A stretch of DNA of 64,000 nt, from NCBI GenBank assembly GCA_030710605.1, contig CP092865.1:136603500-136667499 (forward strand). The letters run 5' to 3'. Positions 11,538-22,299 of this stretch are shown here, piece by piece. This DNA comes from Cordylochernes scorpioides (Eukaryota; Arthropoda; Arachnida; Pseudoscorpiones; Chernetidae). Position 1 is the stretch's first letter. The number at the start of each line of letters is the position of its first letter. The position numbers were made by a program, and so were the translations under genes. Below the pieces are notes generated by a model. It was not told the origin of the DNA and ran no database searches. It saw only the letters and a list, made by a program, of their open reading frames with translations.

Positions 11538-11878
11538 CGCTTGTAAACAACACCACGTGGTAAGAACAATTTATTAATTTCCAATTTCTTAAAGTATTTC
11601 AGAACATCTCTAATTGCATGTTCAAATAAAATTCAAATTGCATAATAATATATACAAAATAATTTAATTTACAAGCAAGAAGAAATAAGTGTATTTTTAG
11701 AAGAAAAAAAAAATACAATAACAACAACAAGGCGGAAAATGCTATTCGACCTCCAAAACAAATAGGCCTAAACGAACTAAACAAAGAGGGCTGGGAATCT
11801 TGGCTTGAAAGCTTTGAATGGTATGAAATTGCTACCCAATTAAGTAGTAAAGCACCAGAGGTACAAGTTGCTATCTTT

Positions 11879-14800
11879 ATGGCTGCAATGGGACGAGAGG
11901 CTCAAAATATTTTTAAATCTTTCAACTTAAATAATGCAGATAAAAATAATCTGAGCATTGTAAAAGACAAGTTCAACAACTATTTTTCTCCAAAGCTGAA
12001 CACTACAATTGAAAGATTCAAATTCAATCAGATGAAACAGAAAGAAGATGAATCATTTAATGATTTTCTGACTAGGATCAAATTACAGATAGCAAACTGC
12101 AAATATGCTGTCATGTCTGATGAACTACTTAAAGATCGAATAGTTGTAGGAATTATTAACAATGAAATAAGAGAAAGACTTCTTAGTGAGGCTGACCTTA
12201 ATCTGGAAAAAGCTACACAAATTTGCATAGCATGTGAAAATGCCACAAACCAAATGAAACATGTACTATCCGACTCAGACAAACAAGTTGCTGTGACAAA
12301 GGTGAACAGTAAGAAGAGGGAAGATAGAAAAGAGCCGAGGAAAGAAAATACCACTAACCAAAGTCACAAAATAATAGAAAACTGCAGAAATTGTGGTAGA
12401 TCCCACAAAATCAACCAATGTCCGGCATATCAAAAGAGATGCAACAAATGCAAGAAACTCAACCATTTTGCTAATCTTTGCAGATCCAAGAACACAAATT
12501 CATACAAAGTCAGACAAATTGTTGGGTCACCAGAACCTGAAATGAATCAAGAATTTGTAATCCAGTCAGTTGAAAACACCAACCTGACCGAAGATTGGTA
12601 TGAAGAAGTAAAAATCAAAGGCAAAAAGGTAAACATGAAACTAGACACAGGTGCACAGTGTAACGTGTTGCCACTTAGCCTGGCAGGGAGATTAAATCTG
12701 GAAATCCAAAGGTCTCCAGTAAAAAGTTTAATTTCCTTTTCAGGACATCGAATTCCTGTCGAAGGACAAAGTCTAGCAATGTGCACAGTGAAAAACATGA
12801 CTGCCTACATACGTTTCATCATATCCAGAGATAACACATGTCCCATCCTAGGCAGACAAACCTGTTCCAATTTAGGTCTTGTCAAGCGAGTAAACACCTG
12901 TCAAGCAATTACACAGGAATACCAAGAATTATTCGAAGGGATAGGATGTTTGAAAGGATATGAATACGAGGCAAAGTTTCAGACTTCTGACATGAACATG
13001 CAAGTGAGACCACCCAGACCTATTCCTCTATCTATTAAAGAAAGTGTAAAGAAAGAACTTGAGGAAATGGAAGACAATGGGATTATAAAGAAAGTAAATT
13101 ACCCTACCCCCATCTCCAGTCAGATGGTTATAGCAAAACAGAAAGGAAAAATACGTATATGCATTGACCCATCGGATATCAATAAAGTAATTCTAAGAAG
13201 CCATTTCCCATTACGGACTTTTGATCAGATTGCAGTAAACCTGCATGGTTCAAAATACTTCACAAAGCTGGATCTGAAGAAAGGATACTGGCAGATCAAA
13301 GTAGCTGCCAACTCACAACGCTACTTTACCTTCAGCACTCCGTGGGGAAGATATATGTTCTTGAGAGTTCCCTTTGGAATTAAAACTGCTCCAGAAATAT
13401 TCCAGAAAATCATGGCAGACTTACTCCAAGACCTTGAGGGTACAGAAAATTCAATGGACGATATCCTGATTCATGCTCCGGATCCACAGACCCTGGAAAT
13501 AAGGACAAGAGCTGTACTACAGAGGCTTAAAGAAAATGGAATCAAACTGAATAGAGATAAATGCAAATTTCAACTTCAAGAAGTCCAATTTTTAGGTCAT
13601 ATTGTCACGACAGAAGGCATTAAAATTGACCCTGAGAAAGTGCGTGCAATAGGAGAAATTAAGTCACCGAGCAACAAGCAAGAACTACAACGTCTCTTAG
13701 GAATGGTACAATACCTGAGCAGGTTCATCCCTAACCTTGCAGAGAAAACCAAAAACATGAGGTTACTTTTGAAAAAAGATACACCTTGGCTATGGGACGA
13801 ATCTCTCGATTGTGATCTCTTAGAGATCAAGACTTTGCTCAGAACTGCACCAACTCTGAAATTCTTTAATCCCAACGGAAATCTGACACTTTCAGTAGAC
13901 GCCAGTTCGTATGCCCTTGGAGCGGTTCTATTACAAAACGGAAAGCCCATAGCCTACGCTTCATCAGCTCTCAACTCCACTCAGCAGAACTACGCTCAGA
14001 TAGAAAAGGAAGCTCTTGCCATCAAATTTGGATGCGACAAATTCCATCAACTCATTTATGGCAAAACTGTTGACGTCGAGACGGACCACCGTCCTTTAGA
14101 AACCATATTCAAGAAGCCATTAAGCAAAGCACCCCCGAGGCTCCAGAGAATTTTTCTACAGATACAACAATATGATCTCAGGATTAAATACAAGAAAGGA
14201 AAAGAACTGCTAACAGCTGATCTACTAAGTAGAGACTGCTCATATGAAGACACCTACTTGGAAGAAAACTTCGAAGTACTGATGACCACCCCGACAAATA
14301 AGTCAAGCTATGAAGAACTGCAAGCTCTTACAAAAGAGGACCAAGAACTACAAGAACTAAAAAACCTAATCTTATATGGCTGGCCAAACTACAAATCAGC
14401 AGTCCCTGAAAGCTGCAAGAAATACTGGCCATATAGAGATGAACTCTCGACAAACGAAGACCTAATCTTCAAAGGTAGCAGAGTCTTCATTCCGCTAAGG
14501 TGGAAAGCAAAGATACTCAAGTTAATCCACGAAGGACACCAAGGAACAAACAGCTGCTTGAGAAGGGCCCGAGACTCAATATACTGGCATGGCATGTCCC
14601 AAGACATCATCAACACAGTAGAAAATTGTAGGACTTGCCAAGCGAAACAGAGGAACAAGACAAAAGAACCAATGATCATAAAAGAGATACCGAGTCTTCC
14701 TTGGGAGATAGTCGCAGCTGACATTTTCTCAATAAAAGGAAAAAATTACCTGTTAATAACAGATAACTACTCTGGATTCATTGATTTCAAAGAAATGAAG

Positions 14801-15658
14801 ACAATGAACTCTGCAGAAACTATTGAATCTCTTAAAAAATGGTTTAGCGTACATGGAATTCCCAGACTCCTGGAAACTGATAATGGACCAAACTTTACGT
14901 CCAGGGACTTTAAAGACTTTCAAAAGAAGTGGTTGTTCGACCACCAGACATCAAGTCCTCTATATCCTAAATCAAACGGATTAGCAGAGAGAGCGGTACA
15001 GACAGCCAAGAACCTCATCAGGAAGTGTTTGGATTCAGGACAAGAAGTGGAACTAGCACTTTTGAACTTTTACAACACTCCTAGAGATGGTCTTCCTTCA
15101 CCGGCTCAGTGTCTGTTCAGTCGCAGGACCAGAACCCTCCTTCCCACTAGCACTCATCAGTTGGAACCAGAAATCCAAAAGGAACATACACAAAACCTAA
15201 GAAATAAGCGGGAGAAGCAGAAAACACACCACGATAAGACAGCTAAGACAACGCGAAGCTTCAAGGAAGGTGAAAAGATAATGCTGAAACAGCATCACCG
15301 TGAATGGATCCCTGCCAGAGTTACCCAAGAAGTAGCTCCAAGATCATATAAAGTGCAAACACCTACTGGTGAGTACCGCCGCAACAGCTCCTTCATGCGA
15401 CATACGAATCTGGAGAGTCCAAAGCAACAGCGAAGGAGAATCCCGGAGATCCCCAAGTCAACTCTACCGGAAGGACCTGGCCCGAGCGGTGATAAGGAAC
15501 AGGCTCAAGTTCCTGAAGAACTCAATACTTCTCCAAGACCATTCTCAGGCCAGGAACCCAGGAGTGATCACCAGAAGGCGGAGCACAAGAACGGCACCCT
15601 GCCCATTACAACAAGGTCCGGGCGGATCATCAAGCCACCCAAACGATTTGAAGAATGA
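11879..15658 (+). CDS. Gypsy gag-pol polyprotein, 1259 aa from first in-frame ATG
   Basis: Gag and Pol lie in one frame. In order: capsid-like region; two zinc knuckles at about residues 169-201 (CRNCGRSHKINQC with one residue fewer than usual, then canonical CNKCKKLNHFANLC); aspartic protease LDTGAQCNVLP near 255; reverse transcriptase about 390-560, with the catalytic box SMDD near 525 rather than YxDD; RNase H with LSVDASS near 670 and ETDHRP later; integrase HHCC zinc finger near 882-920; D,D,E core with ADIF, ETDNGPNF and NGLAERA; then a GPF/Y-like tail and a basic C-terminus. No chromodomain and no env. The frame is open upstream to 11663, and Gag-like sequence (EGWESWLESFEWYEIAT) precedes the first ATG, so the true start is probably upstream, non-AUG, or lost. 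There is no internal stop. The layout resembles Mag-type Gypsy elements; the clade is my inference. Confidence 0.95.
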   Translation: MAAMGREAQNIFKSFNLNNADKNNLSIVKDKFNNYFSPKLNTTIERFKFNQMKQKEDESFNDFLTRIKLQIANCKYAVMSDELLKDRIVVGIINNEIRERLLSEADLNLEKATQICIACENATNQMKHVLSDSDKQVAVTKVNSKKREDRKEPRKENTTNQSHKIIENCRNCGRSHKINQCPAYQKRCNKCKKLNHFANLCRSKNTNSYKVRQIVGSPEPEMNQEFVIQSVENTNLTEDWYEEVKIKGKKVNMKLDTGAQCNVLPLSLAGRLNLEIQRSPVKSLISFSGHRIPVEGQSLAMCTVKNMTAYIRFIISRDNTCPILGRQTCSNLGLVKRVNTCQAITQEYQELFEGIGCLKGYEYEAKFQTSDMNMQVRPPRPIPLSIKESVKKELEEMEDNGIIKKVNYPTPISSQMVIAKQKGKIRICIDPSDINKVILRSHFPLRTFDQIAVNLHGSKYFTKLDLKKGYWQIKVAANSQRYFTFSTPWGRYMFLRVPFGIKTAPEIFQKIMADLLQDLEGTENSMDDILIHAPDPQTLEIRTRAVLQRLKENGIKLNRDKCKFQLQEVQFLGHIVTTEGIKIDPEKVRAIGEIKSPSNKQELQRLLGMVQYLSRFIPNLAEKTKNMRLLLKKDTPWLWDESLDCDLLEIKTLLRTAPTLKFFNPNGNLTLSVDASSYALGAVLLQNGKPIAYASSALNSTQQNYAQIEKEALAIKFGCDKFHQLIYGKTVDVETDHRPLETIFKKPLSKAPPRLQRIFLQIQQYDLRIKYKKGKELLTADLLSRDCSYEDTYLEENFEVLMTTPTNKSSYEELQALTKEDQELQELKNLILYGWPNYKSAVPESCKKYWPYRDELSTNEDLIFKGSRVFIPLRWKAKILKLIHEGHQGTNSCLRRARDSIYWHGMSQDIINTVENCRTCQAKQRNKTKEPMIIKEIPSLPWEIVAADIFSIKGKNYLLITDNYSGFIDFKEMKTMNSAETIESLKKWFSVHGIPRLLETDNGPNFTSRDFKDFQKKWLFDHQTSSPLYPKSNGLAERAVQTAKNLIRKCLDSGQEVELALLNFYNTPRDGLPSPAQCLFSRRTRTLLPTSTHQLEPEIQKEHTQNLRNKREKQKTHHDKTAKTTRSFKEGEKIMLKQHHREWIPARVTQEVAPRSYKVQTPTGEYRRNSSFMRHTNLESPKQQRRRIPEIPKSTLPEGPGPSGDKEQAQVPEELNTSPRPFSGQEPRSDHQKAEHKNGTLPITTRSGRIIKPPKRFEE

Positions 15659-15666
15659 ATTTCTTC

Positions 15667-15677
15667 AAAGGGGGAGA
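15667..15677 (+). other. Polypurine tract
   Basis: AAAGGGGGAGA lies immediately upstream of the 3' LTR, in the expected position for plus-strand priming. Confidence 0.85.
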
Positions 15678-15909
15678 TGTAACGGCAGCTGGCATGCCTA
15701 TATAGTAAATTATCAGTGAACACATATTTATCACTGATGATACTCTGTGCAGTTGCCTTTTGACTGTGGGTAATATCTACGACTTGTAAACATATGTCTT
15801 ATAATTAATATGCTATATCTGATGTTGGCTTAAAAGAAATAAAGTATTTCTTTTTTAAACTTCCAAGTACTTCTTGCTTATTAACGTCAACAAATACAAG
15901 GACGTTACA
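15678..15909 (+). repeat. 3' LTR of the Gypsy element
   Basis: 232 bp, identical to the 5' LTR. AATAAA at 15838-15843 would serve as the polyadenylation signal. The target duplication GTTTC follows. Confidence 0.97.
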
Positions 15910-16075
15910 GTTTCCACAAGTGCATGCAGGTGAACCAATTTTGCCAATTGTAAACAAATATGTGTTGAAGTCACCATGTCCAGTAAAAATTTGAACGTTA
16001 TAGAAGTTGGGTTGAACATAGTTAGGAATTCTTGGAGATATATTTAATATGTAAAATTTTACCTTTCAGCCTTCT
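15910..16075 (-). pseudogene. LINE ORF2 tail, 5' part, beyond the Gypsy insertion
   Basis: On the minus strand an open frame reads NYVQPNFYNVQIFTGHGDF and then YLFTIGKIGSPACTCGN up to the target duplication. It continues in frame into the segment at 11287-11115. Upstream (above about 16075) the frame is closed, so the LINE was already truncated or decayed before the Gypsy element landed. Confidence 0.75.
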
Positions 16076-16079
16076 TCCC

Positions 16080-17600
16080 CTCTTTTATCAACTTTATTAT
16101 TCAAGATAAAATTGTGTATGTGAAAAGCGTTTAAAAACTGTAAATATTTCTTACAACGAGTTTCTTTTTTATTTTACGATGTTAGATTCCAAGCGATAAT
16201 ATCACTCTTTAACGGCCTTTTATTTTAAATTTTGACTTTTATTTTTTTAATTTCAGCTATAAATATTCACACTTTTTCGCACGTATATTTTTAAACACTT
16301 CTTGTAACAATTCTTGTAATGGCTTGAAAGCTTTCATTTTAAAATAAAAATAAACTCATTTTATGAAATATTTATAGTTTTTAAAACCTTTATTATATCT
16401 AGCATTGCTATTAAATTGGTTATTAATTGTGAACATCGCATAGTATTATAGATGCAAACGGTTTAATGTCTGAAATATTTCAAATTTTGAAAATCCAAAA
16501 TAAATATTTATCTTCATTCTAAATAATGCTAAAAAAATTATTATTAAGTATGTAAAAATATATTCATATTCAAATGTTATCAAATTTCAATAAATTCGAT
16601 GTTAAATTGAAATTTAAAATGCAGTATTTAAAGTTTAAATGCAAATATTTGCTTACAAAAGGTTAACAAAAGATAACTTTAATTAGAAAACCAAATATAA
16701 ATTCGACATTCTATAAATATTTTCCATTTATAAAACTGCACACATACAAACAAAATAAAATGCACTTAGTTAGAATTTAGTTGAGCTGTTAATATATTTA
16801 TAACTCTCAAGCATATTTAACATTAAGTATCTTAATGCGACCAATGCCATAAGATTTAAGCCAGTCACATGTTTTAAAGTACAGCTCCTTTAAATTCATT
16901 CTGTGGTAATCATAATTTAGAAAATGGGGAGAAAATTGTTGCTGGCTCAAAATATTCTCTTTTAAAATGAGAATCAATTTTGAATAAGATATTTCTGTTA
17001 AACTTTTTAATAAATGAGGCGTATGAATATTGATAACTTAGCAGCACCTTATTTTAGTGGTTGCAGACGATGATTTACTTGAGGGTGAAAATGAGTGGAT
17101 TCCGATTTTATTTATCATCTTTATAGAAATGGATACTGTATTTTGTGGAGGGGCTTTTTATTTCTTTTTTGAGGGTTGGTATATTATCTTCTCTTTTTTT
17201 TATCAACGTATTTTATATTTCTCATTTATAATATTCTATTGATTGTTATAAATATTATATATAATAAATGATCATTTTACTTTTAAAATTTTAAAACATT
17301 AAAAATATATCTTTTTTTTTTACGTACATCTATGATATTTTATAATATTACTCTATAATATAATATTACTTTAAAATGTTTAGTAAGGTAAAAATATCGG
17401 TATAATTTACTTTTATTGTTAGAACAAATGAAAATAATATATTTCTTAATAAATTTGTAATATTAAATTTTTTAATTTTAATTATCGCGATATATTTTAA
17501 ATCAAAATTATAAAATAAATTAATTCAAAACATATTATTACATAATATAAATCGAAAATAATTTATATTTAAAAAAAATATTTGAGCATTTAGAGGAAAA
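16080..17600. other. AT-rich DNA
   Basis: Very AT-rich. No gene or clear repeat seen. A 61-codon frame at 17057-17242 is low complexity and rejected. A GCAGACGA word occurs at 17063. Confidence 0.4.
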
Positions 17601-17629
17601 AAAGCAAATGATGAATAAAACGTAAAAAT

Positions 17630-18065
17630 TAAAGGCAGACGATCAACAATGAGAAACAACAAGTGAAAAGAAGAATAGAAATGAAGGAGAAAGAGAAGCC
17701 CACCTTACAGAGAGAGACACCAGCAGACGAACATGGTTTGACAGGGAGGGAAGGGGAGGTGTGTAGGACATGACAACCTAAAATAATGGCAGACGCCCCT
17801 ATTGATACCAGATCGTCTAATTCTTCAAAAGGAGACTGATTATCCTGTCTGTTTTTTATTCTCAGGTCCAGCCAAAAGACATCTGTGACATTCATCTGCC
17901 AACGTTCGAGATGAGTCGTTTCCCCCTTTTTTTTTCCATCAGACGAAAACATCCGTCACGTTTAGTCATAAAATCTATAATTTTCTGTAAACTGCTTCTG
18001 CCTTTGTTTTGAAGCTGTCAACGTAGGATTGGTTTTGGCGGGAAGACTTTAAATTGCGCCAAATC
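17630..18065. promoter_or_regulatory. Unique higher-complexity island, possible regulatory block
   Basis: It differs from the AT-rich surroundings: GCAGACG occurs three times (17635, 17723, 17789), together with a purine-rich GAGA-type stretch and an E2F-like TTTTGGCGGGAAG near 18035 with an inverted GCGCCAAAT close by. A 107-codon minus-strand frame (17629-17952) spans much of it, with WQMNVTDVFWLDLRIK and a hydrophobic C-terminus, but no domain is recognised. I favour non-coding regulatory DNA; an unknown small protein cannot be excluded. Confidence 0.25.
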
Positions 18066-18526
18066 TTTTGATGAATGCTTCTTTTATATTATTTAGGTAT
18101 CTCTCATCTAATTTTTAAAATGTGTTGAATTATTTAGAATTCGATACGTTTATTTAGATGGCTTTTTATATTTTGTGTAGATTTAGCAATTATTGAAGCA
18201 TTGGCTTAAGGTATTAATGCATACATTGAGGATATTTAGCTCATTTTTTGTTCATTTCCTTGAACAGAAATTCTTGTGAAATTGATACATTTTTAAAACA
18301 TAGCTATGGTTGATGTGTATCGAACAATATTCTCAGCTAACACTCAGATAAAATCTGTTGTTGTACAAGTTAGAATTTCAGTTTCTGACAAATTCTGAAG
18401 CCCTGAAAAGATACTAGATAAAGGTGCGTCATTAGTATAGTATGGAATATAGGATTTTGCTTTATTATAAAAAAAAATTCGCGTTAACTAGTTTTACTTT
18501 TACCCTCTCAAAATCCTATTCTACAG

Positions 18527-18860
18527 CCTCAAAGTGGCGGGAGGGTGTAAATGGGTAACACAGGACGTCAGGAGTTTAACTCCTGGTAGGGCCACCCTGT
18601 ACCCGGCTAATGTAGGAAGGTATTAATTGTCTGTTCTCCATAGAAGCGGCTACAATCCATGTCAGGAGATCAAAAGAAGCAAAGTCACACTGAGTAGTAC
18701 TTCCAGGTCTTCAGACCAACAGCATCCCTCTTTTCTTCTCCATGATGTCTACATCTATCTCAGTTTATGCTGCATCATCCGTCGAGCATAAGCTTAGTCA
18801 ATAGAACCTAATTGAGATCGTTGAAACGACTTGAGGAATAAACAACAACAACAACACATT
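18527..18860 (+). mobile_element. tRNA-like SINE with (AAC)n tail
   Basis: The head has an A-box-like GGTGTAAATGGGTAACAC and a T-arm-like perfect hairpin CAGGAGTTTAACTCCTG, then a unique body, ending GAATAAACAACAACAACAAC. Length is about 330 bp. Flanking duplications were not identified, so the boundaries are approximate. Confidence 0.45.
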
Positions 18861-19226
18861 TTTGTATATAGATAATGTACTTGTGTTTAATTATTATTTC
18901 GTTTATATAATTGTCAATATTACATCGGATCAGCTTAGGCTATTTTCAATAACTAATTACACTCATGGATTTGGTAGTTAAACCTATATTTGTATGCACC
19001 TATATATAGACAATGGTCAAAAATTAACAAACTCACAGAATTGTTGGTTGGGATAATCGTAGAGAATGGATATTTTAAGAAAGAAAAATGAGAAGATTTA
19101 AAGTTTCTTTTATTAGGATACCGTTTCATCAGTTTTCGAACCTTAAAAACCTTCGACTGGTGCAAATTGCGAAGAACGCTGACACATACACCGCGGCAAA
19201 GAGATTTTACATAGATTATGCAAATA

Positions 19227-19439
19227 TACACTCATGGAAGTGGAAACTCTTTGATGGTGACGGTTGACTGTTTTTTTTTTTTTTTTTTTTGAAGGAGACG
19301 GAGGCAATTTTGTTCACACTTGATTATCTCGTGTCTTCAATAAAGATCACTGTGTATCAAATATCTTTTAGAGTTATTGTCTGAATCCCGATATACATGC
19401 TGAAAGGTTTAACTTCCTTAAGTTTTGTCCGTGAGTGTA
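19227..19439. mobile_element. MITE with TA-flanked CACTCATGGAC-type ends
   Basis: Left TACACTCATGG and right GTTTTGTCCGTGAGTGTA are inverted ends. The right half contains TTATCTCGTGTCTTCAATAA and TCAGAGTTATTG-like segments shared with 32694-32890, 37979-38180, 55601-55810 and the tandem arrays at 33472 and 38108. TA dinucleotides at the ends suggest a Tc1/mariner-type non-autonomous element. A run of about 22 T lies inside at 19271. Confidence 0.65.
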
Positions 19440-19905
19440 GTGATTGCAATGAGCACAGTAGAAAAATTGTTTCACTTTAAATTGAAATTTTTGAGTTATA
19501 AATAGTCTCAATATTACTGAATACAGATACATCCTATTTACATACTTCTTTAGAAATATTCTTTTGTCTTTGATATTTATGGATTAACTTTGATTTGCAT
19601 AGGCCTGGAGGATGAAATTAAATAATTAAAGACACATAGTAAGTAGTGAGATTTGGTGTTCATTACAATTGTTAATGGCTAGATCGTAAATTAATTGAAC
19701 AAGAGTTGACCACGCCATCGTGCGTGATTCAGTGTTAGTTAGTAACGAATTTATTACTAATCTTTACCTGGAGAGAGGGGAGATATAATTGGGTTAATTC
19801 TCTCTCTGAGATAGGGAACCATAATTGAACACTTGCTCACCACTTATAATGGGAACATCATGTCTTTAAATACACCTATATAGGACGATTTAAAGGAAGG
19901 CTGGT

Positions 19906-20167
19906 GGAGGAATGGTATAAACTGTTGATATTTGGCAACAAGGTCCCAGGTTCGAATCCCGTATTGGACAATTTTTCTTTTCAAAAAATTATTTAATGTT
20001 CTCCGATTTTTGTAAAATTTCAACACCCACTAAATGAATGCAAGGAACCAAACGGGGCGCGTACACATTTGTAAGTGCAAAGGTGTAACTGTATTTTACA
20101 TGAATATATACAAGTGGTGTACTTACAGTAAAGACAGCTGCTATAGCTACCCACCATGATTATCATT
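19906..20167 (+). mobile_element. tRNA-derived SINE
   Basis: The head has A-box-like GGTGGAGGAATGGTATA and a perfect B box GGTTCGAATCC about 36 nt later, then CCGTATTGGAC. The body ends CTACCCACCATGATTATCAT. The same head and tail, with a diverged middle, occur at 30333-30592 and at the copy B positions. Pol III promoter spacing is right; anticodon-arm pairing is poor, so it is not a functional tRNA. Confidence 0.7.
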
Positions 20168-20429
20168 TTTATGTGTACTTGAGATAAGTAAAAAACGATT
20201 TTTGTAGGATACTTAAATCACACGATGATTCAGAAAAGATGAAATATTTTAAATAATTAATATTATTTTCTATTATATAAAAACCAGTCAATAAACATAA
20301 TAAAACATACAACTTAATGTTGGACAATTTAAACAATTTTTTGATTCTTCTATAATCAATTGTTACAAAGGTGTAAAAAATATATAATAAAATAGTAAAT
20401 AAAGGGTAGATAAAATGTAGGGGAATATA

Positions 20430-21836
20430 CACTGCGTGACATTAAAAATGGAACACCAAGAAATAGTGGCCAGAAAGTGATGAAACTCGGCAGACAGAGA
20501 GAGACAGGGACGAACAATAAGTGATCTTTATTTCAAAATGATAGTCATAATACAGAGCGAGAACGGCGTCGGCTTAGTAGCAAGTAGGACCACCGCGGAC
20601 GGCGATGCACGCAGCAACACGTCTAGGTAGAGAGTCAATCAGAGTACGGATGGCGTCCTGAGGGATGGCTCTCCATTCCCTCTCAACCATTTGCCACAGT
20701 TCGTCTTCTGAACGCGGCTGTGGCAAGGCATGCAAACGGCGTCCAATGATGTCCCAGACGTGCTCGATTGGTGAGAAATCAGGAGAGTACGGTGGCCAGG
20801 GAAGCATCTGTACATCTTGCAGAGCTTGTTGGCTAATGCGAGCAGTGTGCGGTCGGGCGTTATCCTGCTGATAAAGGGCATTGGGTACCCCCTGAAGGTA
20901 GGGGAGTGTCACCGGTCGCAGCACATCATCAACGTATCGTTGGGCCGTCATAGTGCCCTGAATATGAAGTAAAGGTGACCTGGAATCATACGCGATTGCG
21001 CCCCAAACCATGATTCCACGTTGTCGCACGGTGGGGCGTTCCACAATTGCTGCCGGATTGGACCTTTCTCCACGTCGACGCCACACGCGTACACGGCGAC
21101 TATCACTGGACAAGCAGAAACGCGACTCATCTGAGAACACGACCCTGTGCCATTCCGTCATCCACGTCGATCTAGCCCGGCACCATTCCAAAACGTTGGC
21201 GCCTATTCGGTGGGGTCAATGGCAGTCTTCTTAGCGGACGGCATGAGTGCAAGCCATTAGCAACCAATCGACGGGAAATGGTTCTGGTCGAGATGGAATG
21301 ATCTAGGGTGTCTTGCACATGTTGCAGGATGGCGGTACAAGTGGCTTGTGGGGCCGCCACTGCTTGTCGAAGGATACGCCGATCCACACGTGCTGACGTC
21401 ACTCTGGTTGCACCGACATTCCTATAAATTGCCACATTTCCTTGTTCCAACCATCTTCTCCACAGTCGGTGCACCGTGGACGCACCAAGGTGTGTATCAG
21501 CTGCGATTTGACGTATGGACCAACCTGCCCTTTTCAGTCCGATCACCATGCCCCTCGTAAAAGCGTCTGTCTGCTTGAACTGCCTCCGTTTACGATGACC
21601 TGGCATTCTCTGTTATTACACGTGTCTTTTGACACAAGAACAAAATTTCTACAATGATTTTCCTTGAAGAAATAACGACACGAATACTGTCCTTTCTGCA
21701 AGTTCCTTCCCTTATATCTTACCCCATGTGCGCACAAGAGCTGCGCATTTTACATCATTTGCATAACTCGGTTAGGCGCGTCTACCCTGAAATTTGCATA
21801 ATTTTCTGGCCATTATTTCTTGGTGTTCCATTTTCA
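20430..21836 (-). mobile_element. Tc1-like transposon with empty site in copy B
   Basis: 1407 bp flanked by TA (20428-20429 and 21837-21838). Inverted ends share AAAATGGAACACCAAGAAAT plus GGCCAGAAA (about 31 bp); the left end extends further outward (CACTGCGTGACATT) than the right, so the right tip may be eroded. At the matching place in copy B (about 44275-44295) the flanks are joined with no element, which confirms insertion. Confidence 0.95.
20574..21606 (-). pseudogene. Tc1-like transposase broken by one frameshift
   Basis: The N-terminal part (21172-21606, 144 aa) has a helix-turn-helix region, AGWSIRQIAADTHLGASTV. The C-terminal part (20574-21191, 205 aa) holds the catalytic domain with VFSDESRF (first D), QQDNARPH (second D) and SPIEHVWD (E), ending RGGPTCY. 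The two parts are in different frames and overlap near 21185, where LTPPNRRQR should run on into EWCRARSTW, so a single-base shift disables the gene. I counted 32 residues between the second D and the E, codon by codon, against 34 in classic Tc1. The two missing residues lie in the ARISQQALQDVQML loop. It encodes a cut-and-paste transposase that would have acted on the flanking inverted repeats. Confidence 0.9.
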
Positions 21837-21879
21837 TAGATGTGTATGTGTACAAATTTCTTCAGCAAGGAAGGCTTCC

Positions 21880-22105
21880 CCACCTCGAGAGTTCTTCTCT
21901 AGACAAGGTTTTCACTCCTCAGTTCCACACCGAGGAAGTACCTATAGATGCGCGTCTTGGTAGACGCCAGGATGGTCAGGGCGTCATCGTCTAGGCCATG
22001 TATCCAGCCCTGCAGGTCAGGGGGGATGATGGTAAATGGCTCCCGGATTATGTTGGATATTTTTTGATATGCCGAATCATTAAAATAAATGTGAATATAT
22101 ATCAC
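21880..22105 (-). pseudogene. Unknown open fragment conserved in both copies
   Basis: The minus-strand frame reads ISNIIREPFTIIPPDLQGW then HGLDDDALTILASTKTRIYR. The counterpart at 44311-44565 keeps the frame with conservative changes. GC-richer than its surroundings. I do not recognise it; it may be the tail of a mobile-element protein. Confidence 0.3.
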
Positions 22106-22299
22106 CTCTTAACATTCAGTGCCAGATATGGATAGAAACTTCATGAGATGATCAATTTCCTACATTGGAATCTGAAGAAATCAGTGTGTCCTCTCCGTAC
22201 AACTGGTATAAGAACTAAACAACCATGTTTAGTAGGCACACAGCCATTTCTGGCATCCATAATTCTTTTAAAAAACAAGCATACATTGACTGACATCCA

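Larger units (their letters stand above)
11283..15914 (+). mobile_element. Complete Ty3/Gypsy LTR retrotransposon with target duplication
   Basis: The element itself is 11288-15909: two 232-bp LTRs, a TGG-starting primer site, one long gag-pol frame and a polypurine tract. It is flanked by a perfect 5-bp target duplication GTTTC (11283-11287 and 15910-15914). The LTRs are identical by direct comparison, so insertion is recent. No envelope-like gene follows pol. It lies in antisense orientation inside a LINE tail. Confidence 0.97.

Noticed and set aside
19906..19968. A functional tRNA gene
   Set aside because: A and B boxes are good, but acceptor and anticodon stems do not fold properly and the unit continues as a 260-bp repeat, so it is a SINE head.
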